From NCBI RefSeq assembly GCF_040100845.1, contig NZ_JAZHSH010000001.1, positions 1,736,001 to 1,800,000 of the forward strand: a stretch of 64,000 nucleotides of DNA, read 5' to 3'. A program made the position numbers and the translations under genes. How positions within the stretch are numbered: the stretch's first letter is position 1; every line of letters begins with the position of its first letter. Positions 8,607-18,299 of the stretch are shown piece after piece. Under the pieces are notes generated by a model, which made no database searches, was not told the DNA's origin, and saw nothing but the letters and a program-made list of their open reading frames with translations. This DNA is from Chengkuizengella sp. SCS-71B. Its GTDB lineage: Bacteria > Bacillota > Bacilli > Paenibacillales > KCTC-33759.

Positions 8607-10040
8607 ATGGAAAAATATGATCTTATAATAATTGGAGCAGGTCCTGCTGGAATATTTGCCAGTTATGAAATGACGATAAAAAAGCCTAGTGCAAAAATTT
8701 TGTTAATAGATAAAGGGCATGATATTTATCGCAGAAGATGTCCAATTTTAGAAGGGAAAATTGAGTTTTGTCCTCCCCCAGCAGGAAAAAAAGATTATGC
8801 AGGTTGTCTTCCAGCTTGTTCTATAACAGCAGGTTTTGGAGGTGCTGGTGCGTATAGTGATGGAAAATTTAACATAACAACTGAGTTTGGTGGATGGATG
8901 ACAGACTATCTCCCTCCGTCAAAAGTCCTAGGGTTGATTCAGTATGTAGATAGTATTAATCTACGACATGGGGCGACTGAACACATTACCGATCCTACAA
9001 CAGAGGCTGTAAGAAATATTGAACAAAGAGGGTATGCTGCTGGTTTGAAGCTGCTCAGAGCTCAAGTAAGGCATCTAGGAACGGAGCAAAACCTTGAAAT
9101 CCTGAAATCAATTTATGAGTATTTAAAAATGAGAATTAATATGATGTTTAAAACTGAAGTAGAAGATATAATCACTGAAAAAGTGAATGGAGATCATGTT
9201 GTAAAAGGAGTATATCTTAATGGAGGGCTGCAATTCCAAAGTGACACGGTTATGATTGCGCCTGGACGAGATGGTTCTAAATGGCTGTCTGGAATATTTA
9301 AAAGCAGAAGGTTGAAAATGGTTAACAATCAAGTAGATGTGGGTGTGAGGGTTGAAACTTCAGATGTTGTTATGAGAGAAATTAATGAACATTTATACGA
9401 GGGGAAATTTATTTTTAATACGAGTGTAGGTACACGTGTTAGAACTTTTTGCAGTAACCCTTCAGGGCATGTTGTAGTCGAAAACCATAGTGGAGTAATG
9501 GCTGCAAATGGGCATTCATATAAAGATCCTAAACTTGGTTCATCCAATACGAATTTTGCTTTATTAGTATCACACAAATTTACTGAACCGTTTGATAAAC
9601 CGAACGAATATGCAAGAGAAATATGCCAGCGTGCAAATGATCTGTCTAATGGAGGGGTCATTGTTCAAAAGTTTGGGGATATTAAGAAAGGTCGGCGTTC
9701 TACGGATCAAAGAATTAAAGAAGGGTTTCTTGAACCCACTCTGAAGGAAGCTGTTCCAGGTGACCTTGGGTTGGTATTGCCATACAATACGATGGTTAGT
9801 TTGATTGAAATGGTAGAAGCTTTGAATGAAGTAACACCAGGAATTGCATCAGAGCATACTCTCTTCTATGGTGTTGAAGCTAAATTTTATTCAGCAAGAC
9901 CTAAGTTATCCGAAAACTTTGAAACGGAAATAAAAGGGCTATACTGCGGTGGAGATGGTGCAGGTATTACACGGGGGCTTGCTCAATCTGGTGCAGCAGG
10001 TGTGTGGATAGCAAGAGATATAGTCAATAACAAAATGTAA
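8607..10040 (+). CDS. NAD(P)/FAD-dependent oxidoreductase (COG2509-like)
   Basis: A 477-residue flavoprotein dehydrogenase-like protein. The N-terminal dinucleotide fold reads IIGAGPAGIFASYE, and a second FAD-contacting segment near the C-terminus reads GLYCGGDGAGITRGLAQSG. A Cys-containing segment (CPILEGKIEFCPPP... GCLPAC) follows the first fold, as in this uncharacterised family. RBS AGGAGG lies 8 bases upstream of the ATG. The gene stands alone behind a guanine-class riboswitch, linking it to purine availability; its substrate is unknown. Confidence 0.8.
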   Translation: MEKYDLIIIGAGPAGIFASYEMTIKKPSAKILLIDKGHDIYRRRCPILEGKIEFCPPPAGKKDYAGCLPACSITAGFGGAGAYSDGKFNITTEFGGWMTDYLPPSKVLGLIQYVDSINLRHGATEHITDPTTEAVRNIEQRGYAAGLKLLRAQVRHLGTEQNLEILKSIYEYLKMRINMMFKTEVEDIITEKVNGDHVVKGVYLNGGLQFQSDTVMIAPGRDGSKWLSGIFKSRRLKMVNNQVDVGVRVETSDVVMREINEHLYEGKFIFNTSVGTRVRTFCSNPSGHVVVENHSGVMAANGHSYKDPKLGSSNTNFALLVSHKFTEPFDKPNEYAREICQRANDLSNGGVIVQKFGDIKKGRRSTDQRIKEGFLEPTLKEAVPGDLGLVLPYNTMVSLIEMVEALNEVTPGIASEHTLFYGVEAKFYSARPKLSENFETEIKGLYCGGDGAGITRGLAQSGAAGVWIARDIVNNKM

Positions 10041-10215
10041 CGAAGTGGGTCCGTCTTGGCATCCGATGTGTTGAATGTCAATGTTATTCTCATTTGTTCA
10101 CTTTTGTGGGTGTATGATGATTGTGTTAAAATAAGAGTTATACTTTAAATACTTTTTATATTTAATTGGTTTTTGTGTTTATTTTGAGCTTTTTAACAAC
10201 AGGGAGTAGATCAAC

Positions 10216-12489
10216 ATGGAAAATAAGTCATCCTCAAACGAAACTGTGAACCAGGAAGAAGAAAGTACTAGACAAAAAGAAAATAAAAGAAATATGAAGA
10301 AGTTCTTTAAATGGCTCACAATATCTATCATGGTATTTATTGCACTTTTATTTGTGGGTTATTTGCTGATTATTTTTAACGGTGAAAGATTATTAAAAGA
10401 GAATTTAAAAAAGATGGATATGTTAGAAGCCTCTATTATTTATGATCAAAATGGAAAGGAAATTAGAAAACTTTTTAAGGAAAATAGAGAAATTGTCAGT
10501 TCAACTGATATTCCAGAATTAATGATTGATGCTTTTATAGCGACTGAAGATAAGCGTTTTAATGAACATGGAGGTGTAGATCCCTGGGCAATTGGAAGGG
10601 CACTTTATAAAGATTTAGTGTCAGGGGAAATTGTTGAGGGAGGCAGTACAATTACTCAGCAGCTTGCAAAAAACATGTTTCTCTCATCAGAAAAAACGAT
10701 ATTTAGAAAAGTACAAGAAGCCTCTATTGCAATTGCGCTTGAAGATCAATTTACAAAAGAAGACATCTTAGTAATGTATTTAAATCAAATCTACTTTGGA
10801 CAAGGGAATATTTACGGAGTAAAGACAGCTTCTAAGTCATATTTTGGTAAGGATAATTTACATGATTTAGAATTGTGGGAAGTTGCCACATTAGCGGGTA
10901 TACCCAAAGCACCTTCCTATTATAATCCAATTGATGATCCTGAAAAATCCAAAGAACGAAGAGGGATTGTATTACAGCTTATGTATGATCAGAATATCAT
11001 TGCCAAATCAGAGATGACTGAAGCGAAGAAAGTGGATTATCAACCGATTGAAGGAAAAAAGCAAAATAATGTGTCCTTCATAGATTATGTCATAATAGAA
11101 GCTGCTAATAAAGCCGGGATTTCTGAAGATGAACTTCGTGAGGGCGGTTATAGAGTACACACTACATTAGATAAAAACGTACAAGAAGTTTTAGAACATA
11201 CGTTTGCTGAGGACCAATGGTTTCCTGAAGGTGGCCCTGAACAACAGGTACAAGCTAGTATGGTGATTATGGATCATCAGAACGGTGAGATCAAAGGTAT
11301 GATAGGGGGAAGAGATACGGTACAAAAAGGATTGAATCGAGTGATCATTCCTCGTCAGCCAGGATCGTCTTTTAAACCTATTGCTGTTTATGCACCTGCA
11401 TTAGAAACAGGATCATGGCAGCCGTATTCTTATTTAACGGACGAGCCAATAAAGTTTGGAGATTACGCTCCAAAAAATTATTATAACAGGTATCTAGGTC
11501 GAGTCTCAATGGTTAAAGCGATAGAGGATTCTATCAATATACCTGCCGTTTGGTTATTAAATGAAATAGGAATTCAAACTGGGATTGATTTTATTAATAA
11601 TGTAGGGATCGAGCTTAATGATAATGATCGTAATTTATCCATTGCCTTAGGTGGACTTACTACAGGAGTGACACCACTAGATATGGCAGAAGCATACAGT
11701 AGTTTTGCAAATAATGGGACATGGATTGAAGCAACCACTATCCGTAAAGTGATCAATGATTTAGGTGAAACCATTTATTTATCCGAGCCTGAAACTAAAG
11801 AAGTAATGTCTAAACAAACTGCCTACTACATGACAAAAATGATGGAACAAGTCGTTCAGAAAGGAACGGGAACAAAAGCACAATTGGATCGATCAGTAGC
11901 GGGTAAAACTGGCTCCACTCAAATAGGGTTAGCAGAAGTAACTGATCCAAATGCAACGCGTGATCTATGGTTTGTAGGTTATACTCCAGAATGGACAGCG
12001 GCTGTATGGATGGGCTTTGACAAAACGGATGCACAGCATTATTTAAAAGTGACTAGCAGTTATCCTGCCCAGCTTTTTTCACAAGTTATGTCTCAATCGC
12101 TTGTAAATGTACCTCCAAGCTCGTTTATCAGACCTGAAGGGGTAAATGAACTAGTTGAACCACCTTCAGCTGTGAATGACTTAGTTGCTTTATATGATGA
12201 AATGAATGAAGTAGTTGAATTAACATGGTCACCTGTCAAAGGAAATGAAAACTTATATCTTGTATACAAAAAAGAAAAGAAGGATAAAAATTATGAACTT
12301 GTATTTACAACTCCAGATCCATATATAATTGATATTGACATTCAAGAGAAAAAAGAATATGAGTATTATGTTATTACTTATAATAGTGCATATGAATTGT
12401 TCAGTAGGAAATCAAATACGGTAATGGTTGAAATCCCTAAAGATAGAGATGGATTTTTCTTTGATGATTTACCTTCTTTATTTGACTAA
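10216..12489 (+). CDS. Class A penicillin-binding protein (PBP1A-like)
   Basis: Bifunctional peptidoglycan glycosyltransferase/transpeptidase, 757 residues. A charged cytoplasmic tail and one membrane segment (about residues 33-55) precede the GT51 domain with E111 in EDKRFNEHGG, GGSTITQQLAKN and the QIYFGQGNIYG segment. The transpeptidase has S384-S-F-K387, a SIN triad element in EDSINIPAVW, and KTG in AGKTGSTQ. After ~residue 650 comes a fibronectin-III-like beta domain (LTWSPVKGNENLYLVYK). RBS GGGAG 9 bases upstream. Monocistronic, between two gaps. Confidence 0.93.
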   Translation: MENKSSSNETVNQEEESTRQKENKRNMKKFFKWLTISIMVFIALLFVGYLLIIFNGERLLKENLKKMDMLEASIIYDQNGKEIRKLFKENREIVSSTDIPELMIDAFIATEDKRFNEHGGVDPWAIGRALYKDLVSGEIVEGGSTITQQLAKNMFLSSEKTIFRKVQEASIAIALEDQFTKEDILVMYLNQIYFGQGNIYGVKTASKSYFGKDNLHDLELWEVATLAGIPKAPSYYNPIDDPEKSKERRGIVLQLMYDQNIIAKSEMTEAKKVDYQPIEGKKQNNVSFIDYVIIEAANKAGISEDELREGGYRVHTTLDKNVQEVLEHTFAEDQWFPEGGPEQQVQASMVIMDHQNGEIKGMIGGRDTVQKGLNRVIIPRQPGSSFKPIAVYAPALETGSWQPYSYLTDEPIKFGDYAPKNYYNRYLGRVSMVKAIEDSINIPAVWLLNEIGIQTGIDFINNVGIELNDNDRNLSIALGGLTTGVTPLDMAEAYSSFANNGTWIEATTIRKVINDLGETIYLSEPETKEVMSKQTAYYMTKMMEQVVQKGTGTKAQLDRSVAGKTGSTQIGLAEVTDPNATRDLWFVGYTPEWTAAVWMGFDKTDAQHYLKVTSSYPAQLFSQVMSQSLVNVPPSSFIRPEGVNELVEPPSAVNDLVALYDEMNEVVELTWSPVKGNENLYLVYKKEKKDKNYELVFTTPDPYIIDIDIQEKKEYEYYVITYNSAYELFSRKSNTVMVEIPKDRDGFFFDDLPSLFD

Positions 12490-12679
12490 TCAGAAAGACT
12501 AGATATTTGTATTGGAGAAAAGTTTAGTGAAGTTAATGAAAGTTTAGTGACATTTAAGAGTGATTTTACTTTTTAAAGTAAAAAAAGGGTAGAAATAATT
12601 GTGTTTGGTTCAGAAATTTGGATATAATGATGAAGGAAAAGAAGTAGATATTATGAAAAATCTAGGAGGCACAGGAAAT

Positions 12680-13012
12680 ATGACAACGAATCTTCCACCA
12701 AAAACTTGTACAATTGAAAGAATGGTTACAGATAAGGACGATGTAAAAAGAGTATTAAATGGCGAAAAAACAGCTACTAGAAGAAACGGTAGATATGCAG
12801 ATATTGGAGAAATCATGGAGCTAGAAGGAAATAGATATGAAGTTTATAACGTATATCAGCAATCATTAGGGGATATGCGAGATGAACACGCTCAAACTGA
12901 AGGTTATTCGGATATGAAATCTTATAAGGATAAAATCATGTCACTTCATCCTGGAATGCCTTGGTTGCCTCAAATGCAAGTATGGGTACACGAATTTCGT
13001 AAAGTAGACTAA
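12680..13012 (+). CDS. Small ASCH-like domain protein
   Basis: 110 residues starting MTTNLPPKTCTIERM. The segment VKRVLNGEKTATRR followed by a small beta-barrel (GEIMELEGNRYEVYNV) and the Trp-containing end MPWLPQMQVWVHEFRKV resembles ASCH/PUA-like putative RNA-binding domains. The start at 12680 has AGGAGG about 10 bases upstream; the longer frame from 12599 lacks an RBS. A strong terminator follows. The family call is from pattern only. Confidence 0.6.
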   Translation: MTTNLPPKTCTIERMVTDKDDVKRVLNGEKTATRRNGRYADIGEIMELEGNRYEVYNVYQQSLGDMRDEHAQTEGYSDMKSYKDKIMSLHPGMPWLPQMQVWVHEFRKVD

Positions 13013-13045
13013 ATTATATTTATGAATTCTTGATTACCTAACTAG

Positions 13046-13078
13046 AAGCAGTGTTCTCATTATGAAAACACTGCTTTT
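13046..13078 (+). terminator. Intrinsic terminator
   Basis: AAGCAGTGTT (13046-13055) pairs with AACACTGCTT (13067-13076), followed by T residues. Confidence 0.85.
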
Positions 13079-13153
13079 GTATGTATTGCATTCAAATTGG
13101 GTTTTGTATCATATCATTCATTAATGTAATCAAATTAGGAGGAAGGTCTACAT

Positions 13154-13591
13154 ATGTATACAATTTATGTTATTATTTTATATTTACATATATTTAGCGT
13201 AATCCTATCTATTGGTCCTATCTTTATTTTATTCCCTTTGTTAAATAAGCTGAAACATCAAGTAGATATTGAAAAAACAGTCTTAGAATTAATACGTATT
13301 ATTGTGAGATTATCTAAACATGCTGGTCACGTATTGGTAACAACCGGAATTTTATTAATTTGGTTAGGTGGATGGAACTGGTTAGATTCATGGATTGTTA
13401 TGACAGTGCTCGTGTTGATGTGTTCTATTTTTTTTATGGCGCGTGCCTTTTCACCTACCATTAGAAAAATAGAAAAAAAGGAAGGAAATCGTATTAATCT
13501 AATTCAAAAACTTAAACGATCAATCATTTATTACATCTCTATTTTATTAATTGCAATGTGGTTTATGGTGCAGAAACCCGTTTTGTGGTGA
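13154..13591 (+). CDS. Four-helix membrane protein, DUF2269-like
   Basis: 145 residues with four hydrophobic segments (about 5-27, 52-70, 75-95, 122-140), the second containing GHVLVTTGILLIW. The pattern of an N-terminal helix with a His (YLHIFSVI) and a GP after it resembles DUF2269 integral membrane proteins. RBS AGGAGG 10 bases upstream. Function unknown. Confidence 0.6.
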   Translation: MYTIYVIILYLHIFSVILSIGPIFILFPLLNKLKHQVDIEKTVLELIRIIVRLSKHAGHVLVTTGILLIWLGGWNWLDSWIVMTVLVLMCSIFFMARAFSPTIRKIEKKEGNRINLIQKLKRSIIYYISILLIAMWFMVQKPVLW

Positions 13592-13613
13592 GATGTTGAG
13601 TTGATAAGAGGAG

Positions 13614-13651
13614 AGCAAAGTAGTCGTTTTCTTTAGAAAAACTACTTTGCT
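13614..13651. terminator. Bidirectional terminator between convergent genes
   Basis: AGCAAAGTAGT (13614-13624) and ACTACTTTGCT (13641-13651) form an 11-bp stem between the convergent DUF2269-like and GH3 genes. Confidence 0.75.
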
Positions 13652-13666
13652 CCACAGGATTTTTAT

Positions 13667-15973
13667 TCACTCAATATTATCCATTATCGTAACGGGTCTA
13701 GCTAATTTTTTAATATTTAAAGTATATATTCCTTCTTCAACTACTTTCTCAGATTCTCCTAAGATATCTCCAGGAACGATAGCTAACTGTGATACTGGAA
13801 GTTCAAACTCTACCGTGGTCGTTTCATTCGGTTCAAGATGTACTTTTGAAAATGCTGCTAATTTTCTAACAGGAGTAAGGACAGAACTTAATTGCTGATC
13901 AACATACAATTCAACGGTTTCTGATCCTGCTAGCTCGCCACGATTTGTTACATCAACAGAAACTTTTATAATACTATCCATAGTGCCTTCTTCATCTACC
14001 TTAAAGTTGCTGTAGTTAAACTTGGAATAACTTAAACCATATCCAAACTCATACAGAGGCAAATATGCCTTTTCATTCAATGTACTTTTTGGATAATGGT
14101 TGTAAAACATAGGTAATTGTCCAATTTCATTTGGCCAGCTAAAAGCAAGTTTACCGCTTGGATTTTCTTTTCCAAATAATACATCTGCTAAAGCATTGCC
14201 GCCTTCTGTACCAGGTAGGTATGCCATAATAAACGCATCCATATCCCCGACAAGATCGGTCACGATTAGAGGTCTCCCTGCAACTAATACACCGACAATA
14301 GAAGTTTCAGTTTGTGCAAGCTTTTGAATCAGTTCTGCTTGGTCACTAGGGACTGCTGCATTCGTAGTGTCCCCATCAAATTCTGCATAAGGATCTTCAC
14401 CAAAAACAACTATGGTGACATCTGCTTGTTTTGCTGCTTCAACTGCTTTGGCTGTATCTTTTTCGAAAAGTACATTTGTTTCTGGTGAGGCAGAGTTTTG
14501 AATCCCTTCAAGGAAGCTGACTGCAGGGGGAACCCCTTCTCCTGTTAATCCTTGCCAACCTATCGTCCATCCTCCCATTTGATTTGCGATATTGTCAGCG
14601 CTAGGACCTGTGACAAGAATCGTTTTTACCTCTTTTGATAATGGTAGGACACCGTCATTTTCTAACAAGGTTAAACTTTCAACCGAAGCTTGTCTTGCTA
14701 GTTCTCTATCTTGGTTTAAAGTGAGAGCTTCCGTTGTATCAGGATCTATATAGGGTTTTTCAAACAATCCTAATTCAAATTTTAAAATAAGTATTCTTGA
14801 TACTGCATCATCAATCCGTTCCATTGGAATGAGTTCTTCATTTACTGCTTCTATTAGGTTTTTTGTATAGTCTTCAATCCCAACAGGCAGCATGGACATA
14901 TCTACACCTGCATTGATACTTCGTGCTATAGAGTCCTTATAATTGTCAGTAATTTGATATTGACTATGCAAACGAATGATATCCTCCCAGTCGGTTACAA
15001 TCACGCCCTCAAAACCCATTTCTCCTCTTAATACATCTGTTAATAAATATTGAGATGCATGAACCGGAACTCCATTGATAGACCCGCTATTAACCATGAC
15101 TGTTTTAGCTCCATCAGCAATCGCTTTTTCAAAAGGGGGATAGAATATTTCTCTAAGTGTACGCATAGGGATTTCTGCAGATGAACGATCCTGACCATTT
15201 AAAGGTTGTGAATAGCCTAAAAAATGTTTAGCGGTAGCTGCAACTTTTCCAGTTAAACTTATATCTTCTCCCTGATGTCCTATAATAGAAGCTGATACCA
15301 TTTCCGAAACAAGATAAGGATCTTCACCAAATGTTTCATAGAAACGACCCCAGCGCAAATCACGACCTACATCTGCAACTGGAGCAAAGTTCCAATGTAT
15401 GCCAGTTGATCGAACGCTTTTCGCTGTACTAGCACCTAACTTTTTAACTAGCTCTGTGTTTCGTGAGGCGGCCAGCCCTAGGTTATGTGGAAAAATCGTT
15501 GCTCCAACGACATTGTTATGGCCATGCACTGCATCAACACCGTAAATAACAGGAATGCCAAGTCGTGAATTTTCAATTGCACTTTTTTGAATTTCATTTG
15601 TCATCTCAGCCCAGAACTTGGGCTCATTTGAAACAGGAGTCGTTCCTCCTCCACTTAGTATAGAACCTACATGGTAGTCTTTAAAGGTCTTAACTAACCA
15701 TTCATCATTTAATGGACCTGCGTCCCATTCTGAGTTTCCTTGAAGTTGTGTAACATTGACCTGTGTCATTTGTCCTGCTTTTTCTTCTAATGTCATGCGA
15801 GATAATAAATCTTGCACTCGTACATCAATGGGCTGAGTAGCATCCTTATATATAAGCTCTCCTCCTTCTAGTAGTTGACTCCCATCTTCTCTATCATTAT
15901 TAAAGAAAAATATAGCAGCAATAATAATCAAGATTAGGGATAAAATACCTATAAAAATTGATTTTGAATTCAT
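13667..15973 (-). CDS. Glycoside hydrolase family 3, membrane-anchored (beta-glucosidase type)
   Basis: 768-residue exo-acting glycosidase. An N-terminal membrane anchor (about residues 4-26) places it outside the cell. The GH3 TIM barrel shows NFAPVADVGRDLRWGR, AATAKHF and the nucleophile D328 in VTDWED. The second alpha/beta domain (ILVTGPSADN to about residue 660) and a C-terminal fibronectin-III-like domain (VTNRGELAGSETVELYV) complete the standard three-part layout. The start at 15973 (MNSKSIF) fits the signal anchor; 48 further codons upstream have no RBS and cross a palindrome. The plant-type ExoI-like order suggests beta-glucan or cellobiose substrates, which is inference. Confidence 0.92.
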   Translation of the reverse strand: MNSKSIFIGILSLILIIIAAIFFFNNDREDGSQLLEGGELIYKDATQPIDVRVQDLLSRMTLEEKAGQMTQVNVTQLQGNSEWDAGPLNDEWLVKTFKDYHVGSILSGGGTTPVSNEPKFWAEMTNEIQKSAIENSRLGIPVIYGVDAVHGHNNVVGATIFPHNLGLAASRNTELVKKLGASTAKSVRSTGIHWNFAPVADVGRDLRWGRFYETFGEDPYLVSEMVSASIIGHQGEDISLTGKVAATAKHFLGYSQPLNGQDRSSAEIPMRTLREIFYPPFEKAIADGAKTVMVNSGSINGVPVHASQYLLTDVLRGEMGFEGVIVTDWEDIIRLHSQYQITDNYKDSIARSINAGVDMSMLPVGIEDYTKNLIEAVNEELIPMERIDDAVSRILILKFELGLFEKPYIDPDTTEALTLNQDRELARQASVESLTLLENDGVLPLSKEVKTILVTGPSADNIANQMGGWTIGWQGLTGEGVPPAVSFLEGIQNSASPETNVLFEKDTAKAVEAAKQADVTIVVFGEDPYAEFDGDTTNAAVPSDQAELIQKLAQTETSIVGVLVAGRPLIVTDLVGDMDAFIMAYLPGTEGGNALADVLFGKENPSGKLAFSWPNEIGQLPMFYNHYPKSTLNEKAYLPLYEFGYGLSYSKFNYSNFKVDEEGTMDSIIKVSVDVTNRGELAGSETVELYVDQQLSSVLTPVRKLAAFSKVHLEPNETTTVEFELPVSQLAIVPGDILGESEKVVEEGIYTLNIKKLARPVTIMDNIE

Positions 15974-16007
15974 GGTTCTCACTCTTTTCCGCCTCTCTTT
16001 GATACAC

Positions 16008-16041
16008 ATATAGTTATTGAAATTGATTTCAATAACTATAT
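16008..16041. promoter_or_regulatory. 34-bp perfect palindrome, candidate operator of the GH3 gene
   Basis: 16-bp arms (16008-16023 and 16026-16041) separated by TG. The core TTGAAATTGATTTCAA resembles LacI/CcpA-family operators (TGAAA..TTTCA) but lacks the central CG of a CcpA cre site. It is 35 bases upstream of the GH3 start, in the divergent gap before the cyclophilin gene. Confidence 0.6.
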
Positions 16042-16206
16042 TATGGATTAACTGTATTGCATATTCAAGGCATAGGTGTTTTTTAGATGATAACATTTCG
16101 AATAGCTTGTTCTTCAATCTTCAAGCTTTGGTCTTTGTTTTCTTGAATAAGCCCTTGGCAAATGATACAATTTTTTTATTAAAAATGGATGGAGATGGAC
16201 GTAAAA

Positions 16207-16854
16207 ATGAAAATGAAGCCATGTATACAATTATTCACTTTAGTTATGATTTTAGTAGTTATGTTAACTGGGTGTGCATCAGATCAAACTGGAAATGAAA
16301 ACGATAAAGAAAATAAAAGCTGGAGCCAACCTCCTGAAATGCAAATCGATCCTTCAAAGAATTATGCTGCAGTTATCCATACTTCTAAAGGAGAATTTAC
16401 GGTTCAATTGTTTGCGGACACAGCACCAGTCACAGTGAATAGTTTTGTCTTTTTAGCAAATGAAAACTTTTATGAAGGGATTACGTTCCACAGAATAATT
16501 GAAACTTTTATGATTCAGACAGGAGATCCAACAGGTACAGGTAGAGGAGGTCCTGGTTATCAATTTGAAGATGAATTAGAGACACCTCATTTATATGAAC
16601 CTGGCATAGTTGCCATGGCAAATAGCGGACCAAATACGAATGGTAGTCAATTTTTTATTTGCACTGGAGAGGACAGTCGAAATCTAAATTTAGCTCCAAA
16701 TTACACTATTTTTGGAAAAGTAACAGAAGGGATGGATACAGTTATAAATATAGCTCAAACACCTGTAACTATGAATCCAAACGGAGGAGATTCCACCCCT
16801 AGTTTACCTGAGGAAGAAGTAACGATTGAGTCTATTGAAATCATCGAATCCTAA
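16207..16854 (+). CDS. Cyclophilin-type peptidyl-prolyl isomerase, lipoprotein
   Basis: Folding catalyst anchored outside the membrane. The signal peptide ends in the lipobox MLTGC, so Cys is lipidated. The cyclophilin fold shows FTVQLFADTAPVTVNSFVFL, FHRII, QTGDPTGTGRGGPGYQFEDE and GSQFFIC, with the small domain typical of bacterial PpiB-like proteins. Several in-frame ATGs (16189, 16207, 16213) are possible; 16207 is best placed behind GGAG. The gene overlaps the following esterase by 29 bases. Confidence 0.9.
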   Translation: MKMKPCIQLFTLVMILVVMLTGCASDQTGNENDKENKSWSQPPEMQIDPSKNYAAVIHTSKGEFTVQLFADTAPVTVNSFVFLANENFYEGITFHRIIETFMIQTGDPTGTGRGGPGYQFEDELETPHLYEPGIVAMANSGPNTNGSQFFICTGEDSRNLNLAPNYTIFGKVTEGMDTVINIAQTPVTMNPNGGDSTPSLPEEEVTIESIEIIES

Positions 16855-17572
16855 ACAAAACTGGATTATTTTCAATGAAGATGAAAGGAAGAAATTTCTC
16901 GTGGAAAATCTAAATCATCATAGAGCATGTTTACTCATTCATGGATTTTCGGGTGGTTCATTTGAAGTGGATCCATTAGCTGCATATTTGAGAGAACAAG
17001 GGTGGATTTGTCATGTACCCACTTTACCAGGGCATGGAGAACATTTAAAGGATTTAAAGAATATAAAGTATCATCAATGGATGGAAGCAGTGAAAAAAGA
17101 AGCAGTAAAAATGTCTGAATTATATTCTCGATTTGATTTAGTTGGATTTTCAATGGGTGGTGTACTCGCTGCTTATATAAGCAATCACTTTCCAGTAAAG
17201 AAGTTAGTGCTTTTAAATGCCGCAGTGATTTATGTTAGTCCAGGCCGATTTATGAAATTGACTTATAAACAAATGAGAAATAAAGATTGGAGTCGGTTTA
17301 AAAAAATAAATGGCGTTCCTCTGTCTGCTACTTGGCAATTTATACAGCTAGCCCATCGTTTAAGAGTTGAATTTAGTAAGGTGCATACTCCAACTTTGAT
17401 TGTGCAGGGACAACAAGATCATATTGTACATCCATATAGTGCTAGCTATTTAAAACGGATCATACCAGCAGAAGAAAAATCAGTCGTATATTTCCCGTTG
17501 TCCACTCATGTCATATGTTTAGGTAAAGAAGCGGAAGAAGTTTTTGAGACAGTAGGAGGGTTTTTGAAGTGA
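16826..17572 (+). CDS. Alpha/beta hydrolase, carboxylesterase (Est30-like)
   Basis: 248 residues. HGFSGG oxyanion region, nucleophile Ser in GFSMGG, acid Asp in GQQDHIV and His in STHVI give a full catalytic triad, in the layout of Geobacillus Est30/YvaK-like carboxylesterases. The start is TTG at 16826, inside the end of the cyclophilin gene, with AGGAAG about 10 bases upstream; it overlaps the next gene by 4 bases. Substrate not known. Confidence 0.82.
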   Translation: MSLLKSSNPKQNWIIFNEDERKKFLVENLNHHRACLLIHGFSGGSFEVDPLAAYLREQGWICHVPTLPGHGEHLKDLKNIKYHQWMEAVKKEAVKMSELYSRFDLVGFSMGGVLAAYISNHFPVKKLVLLNAAVIYVSPGRFMKLTYKQMRNKDWSRFKKINGVPLSATWQFIQLAHRLRVEFSKVHTPTLIVQGQQDHIVHPYSASYLKRIIPAEEKSVVYFPLSTHVICLGKEAEEVFETVGGFLK

Positions 17573-18222
17573 GAATGAGCAGCAGTATTCAATTAAATAC
17601 TAAACGAAAAATGAATAACAGATCTAAGCTATTTAAAGTAGGCAGTGTATTTTTACTTATGTTTATTTTATGGGCAGGTTATGTTCAGTGGAAAATCCAA
17701 TCTGTGGAGCAAATGCAGTTGCCAACATCCTCAGATGTAGGTATTGTGATGGGTATGGCATTAGGTGAGAATAATGAAGCTACTCTAGGGTTAAAGGAAA
17801 GATTAGATCATGCATTTGATTTATATGAAAAAGGGTATTTTGAAAATATTATTGTATCAGGTGGTTTAGATGCAAATGGTGCCACAATTACCGAGGCGGA
17901 AGGCATGAAACAGTATTTAGTATCAAAAGGCATACCTGAAGAAAAAATTATGGAGGAAAGAGAAGCTACTAGTTCATATGAGAATATATTGTATAGCCGA
18001 AATATTATGAAGGAACACGGTTTCGAATCCACAGTTGTTATTACGCATGCATATCATGGGGCAAGAACTTTAGATGTTGCTCAATTTTTAAATTTAACGG
18101 AACCTGTGGTGTCTACTACACAATCAGAAGTCATGTTCATGCCTTATCACAAAAGCAGAGAGACATTAGCTTATACAAAATGGCTGATGGATAAAATGTT
18201 ATTCAAAGTGGGTGTGAAATGA
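17569..18222 (+). CDS. YdcF/SanA-like DUF218 membrane protein
   Basis: 217 residues: one N-terminal membrane segment (about 21-40) and a DUF218 domain with GIVMGMAL, the IIVSGG motif, EATSSYENILYS and VVITHAYHGAR. Family members act in envelope processes such as vancomycin tolerance in enterobacteria (SanA); the role here is unproven. The start GTG at 17569 has GGAGG 8 bases upstream and overlaps the esterase stop (GTGA). Confidence 0.78.
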   Translation: MRMSSSIQLNTKRKMNNRSKLFKVGSVFLLMFILWAGYVQWKIQSVEQMQLPTSSDVGIVMGMALGENNEATLGLKERLDHAFDLYEKGYFENIIVSGGLDANGATITEAEGMKQYLVSKGIPEEKIMEEREATSSYENILYSRNIMKEHGFESTVVITHAYHGARTLDVAQFLNLTEPVVSTTQSEVMFMPYHKSRETLAYTKWLMDKMLFKVGVK

Positions 18223-18299
18223 ATTAAGGATTAAATGAAGGGGAAAACCCTCCATTCCTTAGTTTTATAATCTTGATCTATAATTAATGAAAGGACGAG

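Noticed and set aside
12564-12583. TTTTACTTT/AAAGTAAAA palindrome after the PBP gene as a terminator.
   Set aside because: It is AT-only except one pair and is followed by A rather than T on the coding strand.
16017-16298. 93-codon plus-strand frame overlapping the cyclophilin start.
   Set aside because: It lies out of frame with the cyclophilin gene, crosses the palindrome and has no RBS.
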